64,000 nucleotides of DNA, taken from positions 758,001 to 822,000 of the forward strand of contig NC_085131.1 of NCBI RefSeq assembly GCF_030269925.1, given 5' to 3'. Each line of letters starts with the position of its first letter. Positions within the stretch are counted from its first letter, which is position 1. The position numbers and the translations under genes are program-made. Shown here in pieces: positions 53,868 through 63,938 of the stretch. A model generated the notes under the pieces. It was not told the DNA's origin. It was given only the letters and a program-made list of their open reading frames with translations, and searched no databases. Source of the stretch: Bombyx mori. Lineage: Eukaryota > Arthropoda > Insecta > Lepidoptera > Bombycidae.

Positions 53868-56246
53868 GTGAGTAGGTACTCAGTTTGCGAGTAACACAGC
53901 GTGGTTTGTTAATTTGTTTGTCGTTTGTCAGTTTGTTGACAAAATATTATTAATTGTTAGATCAATGGTCCCATAAATGTGACGAATCAAAGATGAAATT
54001 TTAATAGAAAAGTAATTAAGTTTTTATAATTATATTAAAAAAAATTAAAAATATGACCAGATGAAGTAATAAAACTGAAAAACTAAAACGCGTGTAATAT
54101 GTGGCGTACCATATGACTAATTAAGAGTCATTTCGAAAAATAAAAATCAGCTGTTTTCATTTTTTCCATTTCATTTCAGCTACATATAAAAATCCCAAGA
54201 GACTAACATGATTTTCATGCTTTGTTTTTAGTTATTTCATTAGAATTAATGCGAAAATTCATTCTTGTAATAAGCCATACAAAGCTTCCAGTGCGACTTG
54301 ACACTGAAATGCTGTGACACTGGCTGCCATACGAAAATATGCTTTCAGAACTTCGTATCTACGTTGAAATGCTAACTATTTTATTCTGCCGCATTGCCAG
54401 ATCAATATCTATCTATGCACAGCTGACCGGCTCGTGTGTCTAAAATATGTATTTACAACTCCTATTTTATAATAATCTAATTATAAGAAAATATCTGTGC
54501 GATATTCTACCGCGAACGTGACCTAATTTGGGCACATTACTATTTATTAGATATAATATTTAATTGATTGATTATAACTTACTCAAATTTATAAGACAGA
54601 GTTTTCTTGATCTTGGCGTTCTATTATACATATTATTATGAGTTTTTTTTGTCATTAGCTGAGACTCATGAGACGGACTCATGCTTACGGCCCACGCGGT
54701 ATCTTCAGTTGATCTCCGGAGTCCGTAGAAATAATGAATATCCAACCATTCCGGAAGGCGTTATTACTTCGACTTAAAAACAGGCAGTAGGATGTAGGTA
54801 CCAAACCGTGAGAAATTCAAACACCAGGAGAATTGTGACCTACAAAAATGCCTATTGCGACTTACAAAAAAAAAAAGTTAATTCATGATATGGAATCTCC
54901 ATAATTGGCATAAACAGGCTCGTGTTTAACATATTTTACGCTCTGGATATAAGAAAAACGGGGCCACGGCGACTATAATCTGACTGTAGAGCAGTAAAAG
55001 AGCTGCCATATTAAAATCAGATGTATTTCCCTTATAATAATCGAAAATAATCTGTTATTTCTTGATGAAGTGTTAGGAGGTCCTGCGAGATCTCAGGCCG
55101 TGAGTGAGGGAGGGCTACAGTGGCACTAGATAACATGGTGGTATTCCGATTTAGATTCAATAACATCAAAAATGACTCATTTAAAATTCTTTATGTACTA
55201 GAGGTAATCGATTTTAATTTTATACTTTTGGGAAGTGGTTTGGTTTCACCCCGACATTAACACGTGTATTTAGTGACGGTGACCGTTCACGATCAGATGA
55301 ACTGTATGGTCATTTTACTATAATGACAATAAACAAAACTCTTTGAAGTGAGTTAACGTCGAAACTGTGGTTCAGAACCTATTTGGTGTTAAAATCGAAG
55401 TTTATATTTATTTCGACTAATTTCCCGATCTCTGTCATCTGTATAAATACCAAAAGGTTATTTGTGGCCATTATAATCCAGAAAATACACCGAGATTCTT
55501 AATTTAGATCAATCGGCAGTTAGTATCAATAAATCTTTTCATAACGAATTTATACGCCCACTGAATTACGAGCAAAGAGAACATATTATGTTTATTTAAC
55601 CACTTCACACGTCTGAGTGTTGTCCTAGAGCTTTTGTTGGCTATGAATGAATTGAATAATGTGACTGTGATGTTGAATGATATGAATGACAATATAATGA
55701 CCGTATCCATGAGTATATCACTAAGGGGGCTTGAAGGATATAGATTAGGTAAGGGTTGTTATCAGGTGTTAGGCAAGTTACAAAGATGATATAACTACTA
55801 TGGCACGGCAGCCCTGGTCAAGGTTTCTGAAATACTAATCGAAGATTGACCTTTACGATGAATATTGTTCCTATTTGTTCTCTGATCCGCGGGCCCGAGT
55901 GTGGGAAAATCACGCTTATTATTATTATACACTATAAATAAACACTCCCCCTTCCTCCCTTACATCGTGTTCCTCAGTGTTAAGGGTCGTGACCTTTACG
56001 GAGAACTTTTCCTAGGTCTATGTTCCACCATTCTTTCCTTTCCTCTGCGCAGTGGATAGCGACATTGATGCTGGAATCCAATTTCGTCTTAATTTGATTG
56101 GACTAGCGCATGGGACTACGCCTCCTAGCCCTCTTTCCTTCCACTTTGCCGATGTTGAGTAGCTACTAATATACACTTAAAGATTAAAAGTGATGATTTT
56201 TATGATGATGATGATGATTACCTCGAAAAATACCCTACGCTTACTT
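53868..56246. other. Putative first intron (left part)
   Basis: AT-rich sequence. Degraded scraps are visible: a SINE/LINE-tail-like piece near 54660-54730, and an RTE-type C-terminal end (TTACATCGTGTTCCTCAGTG, TAAGGGTCGTGACC) at about 55955-56160 on the minus strand. No exon recognised. Confidence 0.4.
56203..56222. repeat. GAT microsatellite
   Basis: Six units of ATG/GAT in tandem. Confidence 0.7.
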
Positions 56247-56605
56247 CTATTTGACTCAATACAGAAAAGAACCGTTCAGCTCATTGGCAGTCTTGTTCCA
56301 CGGATAGTTAGTTCCCCCTTTCTATCTACGGGCTGATTTGGTCATTCTGTATTTTAGTTTTCTATTTACCGTATGTTCCATGGGGAAACGCTTTGGGAAT
56401 TTGTTCGAAATTATCTCTTATTGTTCTTTAGTCATTACACTAAATCCTACCTGAGCAAAGTTCATTGTATCTACTTATAAATACTGTATTTTTTCATATT
56501 TTTCGAGAATTCATTTTTAGAGCGTCGTGACGTTTCTTGCTCCAAACGAGGTTTGAAAAGAGTCTTGCGGTTTTAGGTGTGTCCTTGGCATTTTCAATAT
56601 TTGTA
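56247..56605 (+). mobile_element. Highly degraded LINE reverse transcriptase C-terminus
   Basis: Pieces such as TTGACTCAATACAGAAAAGA (Asp-Ser-Ile-Gln-Lys-Arg), TACCGTATGTTCCATGGGGA (Tyr-Arg-Met-Phe-His-Gly) and CTCCAAACGAGGTTTGAAAA follow the order of the LINE frame at 47600-48000. Many substitutions and shifts show this is an old copy of the same or a sister family. Confidence 0.6.
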
Positions 56606-56691
56606 AGGAATGGTCACCACACGTAAAATACCAACTTAGAACCCCTTTAGCTATAATATCAATTGTTTATCTAAGACCTCATCAAGTATCA

Positions 56692-57057
56692 TGTTCGAAA
56701 CCAATCCGTTAGTTTTTGAATTCTTACCACGGCAACACGGGTCGCGATTTGACGGTGCCGTCGCGACTTGACATCTGGCACTTTTTCTTGCTTCTCGAAC
56801 GGGACGGTACCTGTATATTGACGGTCTACGCTAAAGTTGTGTATCATCGCTAATCCTTATCCATTCCTGCCCCATACCCTTCTCCCTAAGTGATACGGCG
56901 TGAGAAGACGAAGGCATCGGTTCCGGTGAGTGATTGCATGATATTTTGTTAAAATAGTACACACGGCGCCGCGAATCGCGGCACATGTTCGACGCGCACC
57001 TCGTGCTGGTTTCCGTAGCCCTAGGCTGCCACGAGGTCGCTGGGTTCGAATCGAACA
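56692..57057 (+). repeat. BEL/Pao 5' LTR, 366 bp
   Basis: Starts TGTTCGAAACCAATCCGTTA and ends GGGTTCGAATCGAACA. The terminal TGTTCGA and TCGAACA are perfect 7-bp inverted repeats. GTATATTGACGG near 56812 may be the core promoter. The start is fixed by the 3' LTR; the end is chosen from the inverted repeat and the primer-binding site six bases later. Confidence 0.85.
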
Positions 57058-57062
57058 ATTTC

Positions 57063-57078
57063 TGGTAGCAGAGCGTGG
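57063..57078 (+). other. BEL/Pao primer-binding site (probable)
   Basis: TGGTAGCAGAGCGTGG begins with TGG, as needed to pair with a tRNA CCA end, five bases after the LTR. The exact tRNA was not identified. Confidence 0.5.
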
Positions 57079-57599
57079 TTAGATTTGTGAAATCTATATA
57101 AATTACCACGAAGTAAAAATTTTTACGTCTAACCTCACTTAATTTTGTTACTAGTCAGCAGAAGTAGTGTAGGCATAGGGTTCGGTTCTGTTTAAACTAT
57201 CATTCTGCTGACCTAGGTCAGGTCGTTTAGTGTGTTTCTATCCACCTGGTTAAGAAAATTAGTGAGTAGTAATAGTTAGTAATAGTAAGACTGATTTATT
57301 AGCTTCCACTGCGCATAGCTGACTAATTGTACGTGAGTTGGACAGCTGTGCTGGCTGAGTTTATGACCTAGCACACAGCTGCTACAGTGGTCAGCTATTT
57401 TCATACTATTACTACAGATTTATGTTAATTCTGCTCATCATAGCAGTAGATTACCACATCTATTTAAGCATAGTTGTGTGTAACAATCTGAATGTTATTA
57501 CAGTTTGGGTTTATAATTTATTATTAATTTGTGTATGATTGTAGCTCACTTCCTACTTATATTTTAGTATAATTGAGCTGCAACACATTTGTAATTGAA

Positions 57600-58105
57600 T
57601 ATAACTGGAGTACTTGTTGAACTTGTAGTAGTAGATTGCTGGTTGGGCCCTGTTTGGAGACTAGCTTAGTTATAGTCCAGAGGCCAACGGTGTATGAGTG
57701 TCATTTCAAAACTTATACCAGCAATTTGCTATTATATATATTTTTTGTTATTTGTTTTAATTTGTTCTAAATTTAAATTACTTGTTTGAATTTGTGGTAG
57801 TGGATTGCTGACTGTGGGCCCTGCTTGGTGACTGGCTTTGGTATAGTCCTGAGGCCATCAGTGTTTGAAAATTAATTCACAAATTTTTATCAGCAATTTG
57901 CTATCATATAATTAATTTTTAATTTTAATTTTGTTATTTGACTTACCCGTTGAACAGTGTGAATACTTTGTGATAGTAAATTGTTGATTGGGTCCTGCTT
58001 GGTGACTAGCTTCTAGTTATAGTCTAGAGGCCAGGTGCGCTTGAGTTTAGTTGCAACTCAAAACCTGGTATCAGCAATTTTCTATCTTATAACTTTTAAT
58101 TTTAA
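57600..58105 (+). repeat. Three imperfect ~170-bp tandem repeats in the BEL/Pao leader
   Basis: Units with GTAGATTGCTGGTTGGGCCC at 57631, GTGGATTGCTGACTGTGGGC at 57800 and GTAAATTGTTGATTGGGTCC at 57976 (spacing 169 and 176). Each has GACTAGCTT..TAGTCCAGAGGCC in the middle and ends with ..CAGCAATTTGCTAT..ATA. The stretch has no long frame. Probably an RNA leader structure or transcription/packaging signal; role inferred. Confidence 0.75.
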
Positions 58106-58347
58106 GTTTGTTCTTATTTGTTGGGGTGTCCTTGGTACAGTGGTGAGGTCTAGGTTACCTAAATACTTAGGAGTAGGAATATTTTGGTGGGCTCACTCGT
58201 ACACTCCTTTAAATAATTCCTTTGATTTTTTTTAAATTTTGATTTTGAATTTTTTTTTTATTTTTTTTTATTTTTTTGACATTTTTTTGAATTTTTTTTG
58301 AAATTTTTTTTGATTTTTTTTTGTTCTGGTTGTAAACTGCAAGTAAC

Positions 58348-60012
58348 ATGTCGGTGTCCTACATTCGCGGGAAGGTGACTAGTGAGCTCCGATGGTTCGC
58401 ATCAGCTCATGCTTTGGTTGACAGAACGGATAGGGATGCAGCATTGCTCGATAGGGCGTCTCAGGTGCACGAACGGTTGGAGGTAGTGTACGATCGGTTG
58501 TCTGACCTCGTTGCTTTGGGGTCCGAAGTGGAGAAGGAGGTGATCCATGCCATCGGTCTTGACGTGGACCAGTGTCAGGAGTACGCTGATGCCATTCTGC
58601 AACGGGTGGCCGATATTAAGAAGCAGTCGTCTTCCGGTGGTAATGGAGGTTCGGGAACTTCGTCAGGCGTCATATCACGCCTCCCCTCCATTGACCTGCC
58701 GATCTTCCACGGTGATCTGAACGAGTGGGTCGGCTTTATAAATTTGTTTGACAGCCTGGTCCATGGTCGGTCGGACTTGACTGCCTCTTATAAGATGGCT
58801 CAGCTTCGGGGTGCTCTGCGAGGTGAACCTGGTGAATTGGTGGCACACTTGCCTATCACCAACGACAATTATGCGGTCGCACGCCAGATCCTGTTCGACC
58901 GATATCAAAATCAACGACGGTTGGTGGACGCTCAGCTGGCCAGGCTGTTTGCGATACCCAAACTTTCTCGGGCTTCCGATATCAGAGCCGAGGTACTGAA
59001 TCCAGTTACGGTGGCCACTAAGGCCTTGGGCAATTTGGGTCTACCAGTAGACCAATGGTCATATCTGCTCTTTTATATTGTTGCAGGTAGGCTGCCGGTT
59101 GAGGTGCTCACTCGATTCGAGCAGCAGGACAACGCAGGTAGGGACGAACTGCCTACCCTGGCCAGTCTGCTTGCGTTTTTAGAAGCCGAAGGTCGCAGAC
59201 ACGAGATTATGCCACCGCCCTCCTCCTCTGGGTCGCGTGTGCCGGCTTCCGGCCACGCCGTTTCGGTTGCTCAGAGGGGAGGGGGAGGGGATAAGAGGGG
59301 GCCGTCTCAACGACTGACTGCGCTCATGGCAGCGGTGGGAGGCCCACGGTGTGCCTTCTGTCATGAGAGCGGGCACGACGTAGCCGCCTGTCCGAGGTTC
59401 CGGTCGACGCGCATCAGGGGTAGACGCAACATCGTTGCCCAGCGGCGATGGTGCTTTTTTTGTTTTGGGCCGCACACGGCGAGCGTCTGTCCACAGCCAC
59501 AATTGTGCCCTAATTGCGACGGTCGGCACCATGCCCTCCTGTGTCTGGAGTCTGCCGCCACTCCGAGGTCATCCGGACGCAGTCATCCAGCCTCGCCGAC
59601 CGGTGAGCGCACCGGTCGTAGCCCTCGCCAATTCGGCGGCGTGGACCCTCGGGAAGAGGCTTCGCAGGGAGGCGCCGGGTTAGGTACTGCGGGCGGGTGC
59701 CAGCGGATGCCCACTAGCTACGCCGGGGTGGCCACGTTGTCCCCCCGTGCGGGGCCGTGTTCGCCTGCTGGATCGAGTAGCCCTGCTCACTCGTCTCCCC
59801 CTCCCTCAGAAGTACGGTTTTCCCCTCCGCTGAGGGAGCGGCCGACGCTGGAGCGACTCCCTCCAGTGTTTGGCCCGTTTGGCCATCGTACGCGGAGGTA
59901 TATGAGGCGGGACGGGAAACGAGGGCCTTATGTGGGAGCGTGGGATCCGCTGGCACGCTACGACCTTCCGTCGCGCGCCGACCGGGATAGCGGGGACCCG
60001 GGCCCCCGCTAG
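58348..60012 (+). CDS. BEL/Pao Gag
   Basis: 554 codons. The N-terminal half is helical and fits the BEL/Pao capsid region (LPSIDLPIFHGDLNEWVGF near residue 110, typical of this group). Around residues 335-395 there are three Cys/His clusters (CAFCHESGHDVAAC, CFFCFGPHTASVC, CPNCDGRHHALLC), the usual set of nucleocapsid knuckles in BEL/Pao Gag. The C-terminal 150 residues are Pro/Ser/Arg-rich. It ends at TAG 60010-60012; the same frame then stays open into Pol. A T-rich run (58230-58325) lies directly upstream of the start. Confidence 0.92.
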   Translation: MSVSYIRGKVTSELRWFASAHALVDRTDRDAALLDRASQVHERLEVVYDRLSDLVALGSEVEKEVIHAIGLDVDQCQEYADAILQRVADIKKQSSSGGNGGSGTSSGVISRLPSIDLPIFHGDLNEWVGFINLFDSLVHGRSDLTASYKMAQLRGALRGEPGELVAHLPITNDNYAVARQILFDRYQNQRRLVDAQLARLFAIPKLSRASDIRAEVLNPVTVATKALGNLGLPVDQWSYLLFYIVAGRLPVEVLTRFEQQDNAGRDELPTLASLLAFLEAEGRRHEIMPPPSSSGSRVPASGHAVSVAQRGGGGDKRGPSQRLTALMAAVGGPRCAFCHESGHDVAACPRFRSTRIRGRRNIVAQRRWCFFCFGPHTASVCPQPQLCPNCDGRHHALLCLESAATPRSSGRSHPASPTGERTGRSPRQFGGVDPREEASQGGAGLGTAGGCQRMPTSYAGVATLSPRAGPCSPAGSSSPAHSSPPPSEVRFSPPLRERPTLERLPPVFGPFGHRTRRYMRRDGKRGPYVGAWDPLARYDLPSRADRDSGDPGPR

Positions 60013-60081
60013 GAAATTGCCGCTCACTGCAGTGTTGCCCCAGCCCCAGAAGCTGTTTTACTTCCTACCGCTTCTGTTCGG

Positions 60082-63000
60082 GTGTTGGATTCGGATGGCA
60101 ACACTGTGTTTGCTCGAGCTCTGTTGGATTCCGGCGCACAGGGCAGTATTATGTCGAGCAACCTTGCAGTACGGTTGGGCAATCCTATTTACAAGTCTTC
60201 TCATTCTATTCGTGGAGTGGGCAATGTTAGAATTTCGGACGTGATCGGTCACACTTCATTTATTTTCTCATCGAATCCTAACCCTCGCTTACAGTTTAGA
60301 GTCTCAGCTTTGGTGATGCCTGAGGTGATAGGTCGTCACCCTCCGGTGAAGGTAAATAGTTACATACGGTCATTGACTTCAGACTTACGGCTAGCGGACC
60401 CCAAGTTTGACACACCGGGGCCAGTAGACGTACTACTTGGGGCGGATGTACTAGGGAAGCTGCTCCTGACTGGGAAGCGCGTTCTTCATGCGGAGGGTTT
60501 GGTTGCAATGGACACAAAATTAGGGCATGTATTGTTGGGTCCTGCGTTCCGGCCGGTCGCTGCGAGGAAATCGGACAATTTTCTGGTCGGGTCTACGCTT
60601 TCGGAAGTAGTCCAACGGTTTTGGGAACTAGAAGAACCTCCTACAGCTTATCGAGTTAACCCGGATGAGGAGGAATGTGAGCTGTTTTACCAGAATAATA
60701 CGGGTCGTCTCTATTCGGGCCGGTTCTTGTTAAGACTTCCTTTTCGGGCGAATCGCCCACTGCTAGGCAGTTCGAGGAAGGCAGCAGAGACTAGACTTTT
60801 GTCAATGGAGAGACGCATGAGGCGCGACGCGGTGTTCCGTCAGAAATATGTAGAGTTTATGCGGGAGTATGAATCCTTAGGTCACATGTCGGTTTCCAAG
60901 GTAGATTGGAGTGCTACGGAGCACTGTTTCCTGCCTCATCATGCGGTTTTGAAAACTCCTAACGGTAAAATTAGGGTCGTGTTTGACGGTTCGGTTACGA
61001 CCTCCTCCGGCGTCTCGTTAAATCAGTGTCTCCATTCGGGTCCAAAGCTGAACCGGGACATTTCAGACATACTGACGAGCTTCCGCAGGCACCAGATCGT
61101 TTTCGTGGCAGACATCCGAATGATGTTCAGGCAAACGGTGATTCATCCGGAGGATAGGCGGTATCAACTCATTCTCTGGCGTGAAAGCTCAGATGAGCCC
61201 ATAAAAATTTATGAACTGAACACGAACACTTACGGGTTGCGGTCGAGTCCATATTTGGCGGTTCGTTCTTTGCGGGAGCTGGCAGTGAGGGAACGGTTGC
61301 ACTACCCTCGTGCTGCGGACATTTTGGAACGGGACCTATATGTCGATGACGTATGTACGGGCGCCGACAGTGTCGAAGAGGCCTTATCACGCAAGGATGA
61401 ACTGATCCGCCTTTTGAGCAGGGGCGGGTACGAGTTGAGAAAATGGCTGTCTAACTGTCCTGAGTTGTTGACTGGTTTGCCAACGGAGTATCAACAGGAT
61501 CCCCATCTTTTCGAGAATGTCGATAACCCTAACATGCTGTCGGTCCTAGGGATTCAATATCGTCCGATTCAAGATGAATTTACCTATCGGGTGGAGTTGG
61601 AAAATCCAAAGGTATGGTCTAAGCGAACGGTGCTTTCCACAATTGCTCGAACCTTCGATCCAAACGGTTGGATCGCTCCTGTCACTTTTCTCTTAAAGTG
61701 CTTCATGCAGCGACTGTGGTCTGCTAACCTGTCATGGGACGAGGGGATTGCTGGTGACCTATTGAAGGATTGGTTGAACTTTTTCTCGTCTCTTCCTGAT
61801 ATTAACCACGTGTCAATACCTCGGAAGCTGGTTCCTGCGGGCAAATACAAGGCGTCTCTCCACGGGTTTTCGGATGCCTCGGAACGCGGATTCGCAGCTG
61901 CGGTATACTTGCGAACGGTTTCTTCAACTGGAAGGGTTGATATACGGTTGGTGTTAGCTAAGAGTAAGGTCGCTCCGCTTCGGACACGCATGACCATTCC
62001 GAAGCTCGAGTTGTCTGGTGCCGCTCTACTGACTAGGTTGTTAAACCATACAGCTACTAGTTTACGGTCGGTTATTGATTTAGAAAACACTGTGTATGCT
62101 TGGACAGACAGCCAGATAGTGTTGTGCTGGTTGAAGGCTTCGGTTCATACACTTGAAGTTTTCGTGGCCAACCGTGTCTCCCAGATTCAAGGATCTGAGG
62201 TCCCTCTAACATGGAGACACGTGCCTGGTGAGCTCAATCCGGCGGACTGCGCTTCTCGGGGATGCTTAGCATCGGAAATAGTTGATCATCAGTTATGGTG
62301 GGGTCCCCAGTGGCTCACAATGAAGGCTTCTCAGTGGCCACCCTCTCGCATAGGAGTTCCTCCAGGTCTCGTGGCTGCACCGGCGCAGTTCCAGGATCGA
62401 GGAGTGATTCAGGGGTTGGATTTGGATCTGCTCATCAACCGTTATAGCTCCTTGGACAAGCTGGTTAAGGTTACCGCCTGGATTTTGAGGTTTATTCGGA
62501 ATTGTCGTTTGTCGGTGTCTCAACGCAATATGACACCTGTTGTGTGTCCCATCGAGCGGAAGAAGGCACTGCTGAAATTAATTGAAGTTGTGCAAGCCAC
62601 CAGCTTTCATTCAGAATTGAAGGCGCTAAGGACTGAGCGCCCTAAGCTTCGTGGAGCTATCGCTCGTCTAAGCCCCTTTGTAGACGGCCAGGGGTTGATT
62701 CGAGTGGGAGGTAGATTAAGTAACTCCAATTTACCTTATTCGGCGCGCCATCCTCTTTTACTTCCCAAGAAGAGCCAGTTAGTTGACCTGTTGGTGATGG
62801 ATCGCCACATCGCAAATTCGCATTCCGGTTGCAATGCGCTGCTGGCATCCCTCCAGAGGGAATTTTGGATTCTGTCAGGGCGTCGTACGGTTCGGAGCGT
62901 CCTTTTCCGGTGTTTACCCTGTTATCGGCTTAAGGCGTCTACGATGCAGCCTCAGATGGGAGATCTGCCTTCAGACAGAGTGAAGAAGATGAGGCCGTTT

Positions 63001-63906
63001 TCTGGAGTTGGTACGGACTTCGCTGGGCCCTTCATGATCAAGGCTTCACGTTTGCGGAATGTTAGGTTAATTAAGGCTTATCTGTGCGTCTTTGTCTGTC
63101 TTTCAACCAAAGCTGTACATCTTGAAGTTGTTGCCGACCTTACAACTGAAGCCTTTATTGCGAGCTTGGATAGATTTGTGTCCCGTCGAGGTTTACCCGA
63201 ATTGATACGCTCCGATAACGGAACGAATTTTGTAGGTGCGGACCGTTACTTGCGGGATGTAGTAAATTTCTTGAACAATAACCAGGTGGATATTGAAACG
63301 GCCCTCTCTCGTCGCGGTATTCGGTGGACCTTCAGTCCTCCAGGATGCCCCCACTGGGGTGGAATTTTCGAGGCAGTAGTAAAATCGGCTAAGACTCACT
63401 TGATGCGCGTGATAGGGCAAACCTCGCTCACCTTTGAGGAGTTAACTACGGTATTTTGTAAAATTGAAGCGGTACTTAATTCGCGGCCGTTGTGCCCGCT
63501 CAGTTCAGACCCGAATGACTTGGAGTCGTTAACTCCAGGCCATTTCTTGATAGGACAGCCACTCAATGCGTTGCCGGAGTATCCCCTCTCGGATATCAAG
63601 CCTGGACGGTTGAGGCGATACCAGATGTTGCAGCAGATGTCCCAAGATTTTTGGAAACGTTGGTCCCTTGAGTATTTACATCTGCTCCAGCAGCGCTTTA
63701 AGTGGACGGATAGAACCAGTCCCCCTCACGTCGGTGACCTTGTGTTGGTTAAGGATGCTAACCTGCCGCCACTGCGTTGGCGTAGGGGGCGCATTGTTAA
63801 TCTGTTTCCCGGTAAGGATGGGACCCCACGGTCTGCAGAGGTTCTGGTCGGGGACTCGGTTCTCAAACGAGCGGTCACAACGTTGTCCCGGCTGCCAGTT
63901 GATTAG
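60082..63906 (+). CDS. BEL/Pao Pol polyprotein (protease, RT, RNase H, integrase), intact
   Basis: 1274 codons from the first ATG, but the frame is open upstream to the Gag stop at 60010, and the true product probably starts there. Protease: LLDSGAQGS with Asp 16. Reverse transcriptase: VADIRMMF with Asp 344, YVDD at 420-423. RNase H: FSDASERG with Asp 598. Integrase: His 909 and a CLPCYRLK zinc site, catalytic Asp 979 (GTDFAGPF), Asp 1045 (SDNGTNF) and Glu 1097 (GIFEAVV). The C-terminus (VGDLVLVKDANLPPLRWRRG) is the DUF5641-type module of BEL/Pao integrases. No internal stops or shifts. Confidence 0.94.
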   Translation: MLDSDGNTVFARALLDSGAQGSIMSSNLAVRLGNPIYKSSHSIRGVGNVRISDVIGHTSFIFSSNPNPRLQFRVSALVMPEVIGRHPPVKVNSYIRSLTSDLRLADPKFDTPGPVDVLLGADVLGKLLLTGKRVLHAEGLVAMDTKLGHVLLGPAFRPVAARKSDNFLVGSTLSEVVQRFWELEEPPTAYRVNPDEEECELFYQNNTGRLYSGRFLLRLPFRANRPLLGSSRKAAETRLLSMERRMRRDAVFRQKYVEFMREYESLGHMSVSKVDWSATEHCFLPHHAVLKTPNGKIRVVFDGSVTTSSGVSLNQCLHSGPKLNRDISDILTSFRRHQIVFVADIRMMFRQTVIHPEDRRYQLILWRESSDEPIKIYELNTNTYGLRSSPYLAVRSLRELAVRERLHYPRAADILERDLYVDDVCTGADSVEEALSRKDELIRLLSRGGYELRKWLSNCPELLTGLPTEYQQDPHLFENVDNPNMLSVLGIQYRPIQDEFTYRVELENPKVWSKRTVLSTIARTFDPNGWIAPVTFLLKCFMQRLWSANLSWDEGIAGDLLKDWLNFFSSLPDINHVSIPRKLVPAGKYKASLHGFSDASERGFAAAVYLRTVSSTGRVDIRLVLAKSKVAPLRTRMTIPKLELSGAALLTRLLNHTATSLRSVIDLENTVYAWTDSQIVLCWLKASVHTLEVFVANRVSQIQGSEVPLTWRHVPGELNPADCASRGCLASEIVDHQLWWGPQWLTMKASQWPPSRIGVPPGLVAAPAQFQDRGVIQGLDLDLLINRYSSLDKLVKVTAWILRFIRNCRLSVSQRNMTPVVCPIERKKALLKLIEVVQATSFHSELKALRTERPKLRGAIARLSPFVDGQGLIRVGGRLSNSNLPYSARHPLLLPKKSQLVDLLVMDRHIANSHSGCNALLASLQREFWILSGRRTVRSVLFRCLPCYRLKASTMQPQMGDLPSDRVKKMRPFSGVGTDFAGPFMIKASRLRNVRLIKAYLCVFVCLSTKAVHLEVVADLTTEAFIASLDRFVSRRGLPELIRSDNGTNFVGADRYLRDVVNFLNNNQVDIETALSRRGIRWTFSPPGCPHWGGIFEAVVKSAKTHLMRVIGQTSLTFEELTTVFCKIEAVLNSRPLCPLSSDPNDLESLTPGHFLIGQPLNALPEYPLSDIKPGRLRRYQMLQQMSQDFWKRWSLEYLHLLQQRFKWTDRTSPPHVGDLVLVKDANLPPLRWRRGRIVNLFPGKDGTPRSAEVLVGDSVLKRAVTTLSRLPVD

Positions 63907-63938
63907 GGACAGGTAGGGGACCTGTCCGGGCGGGTGAC

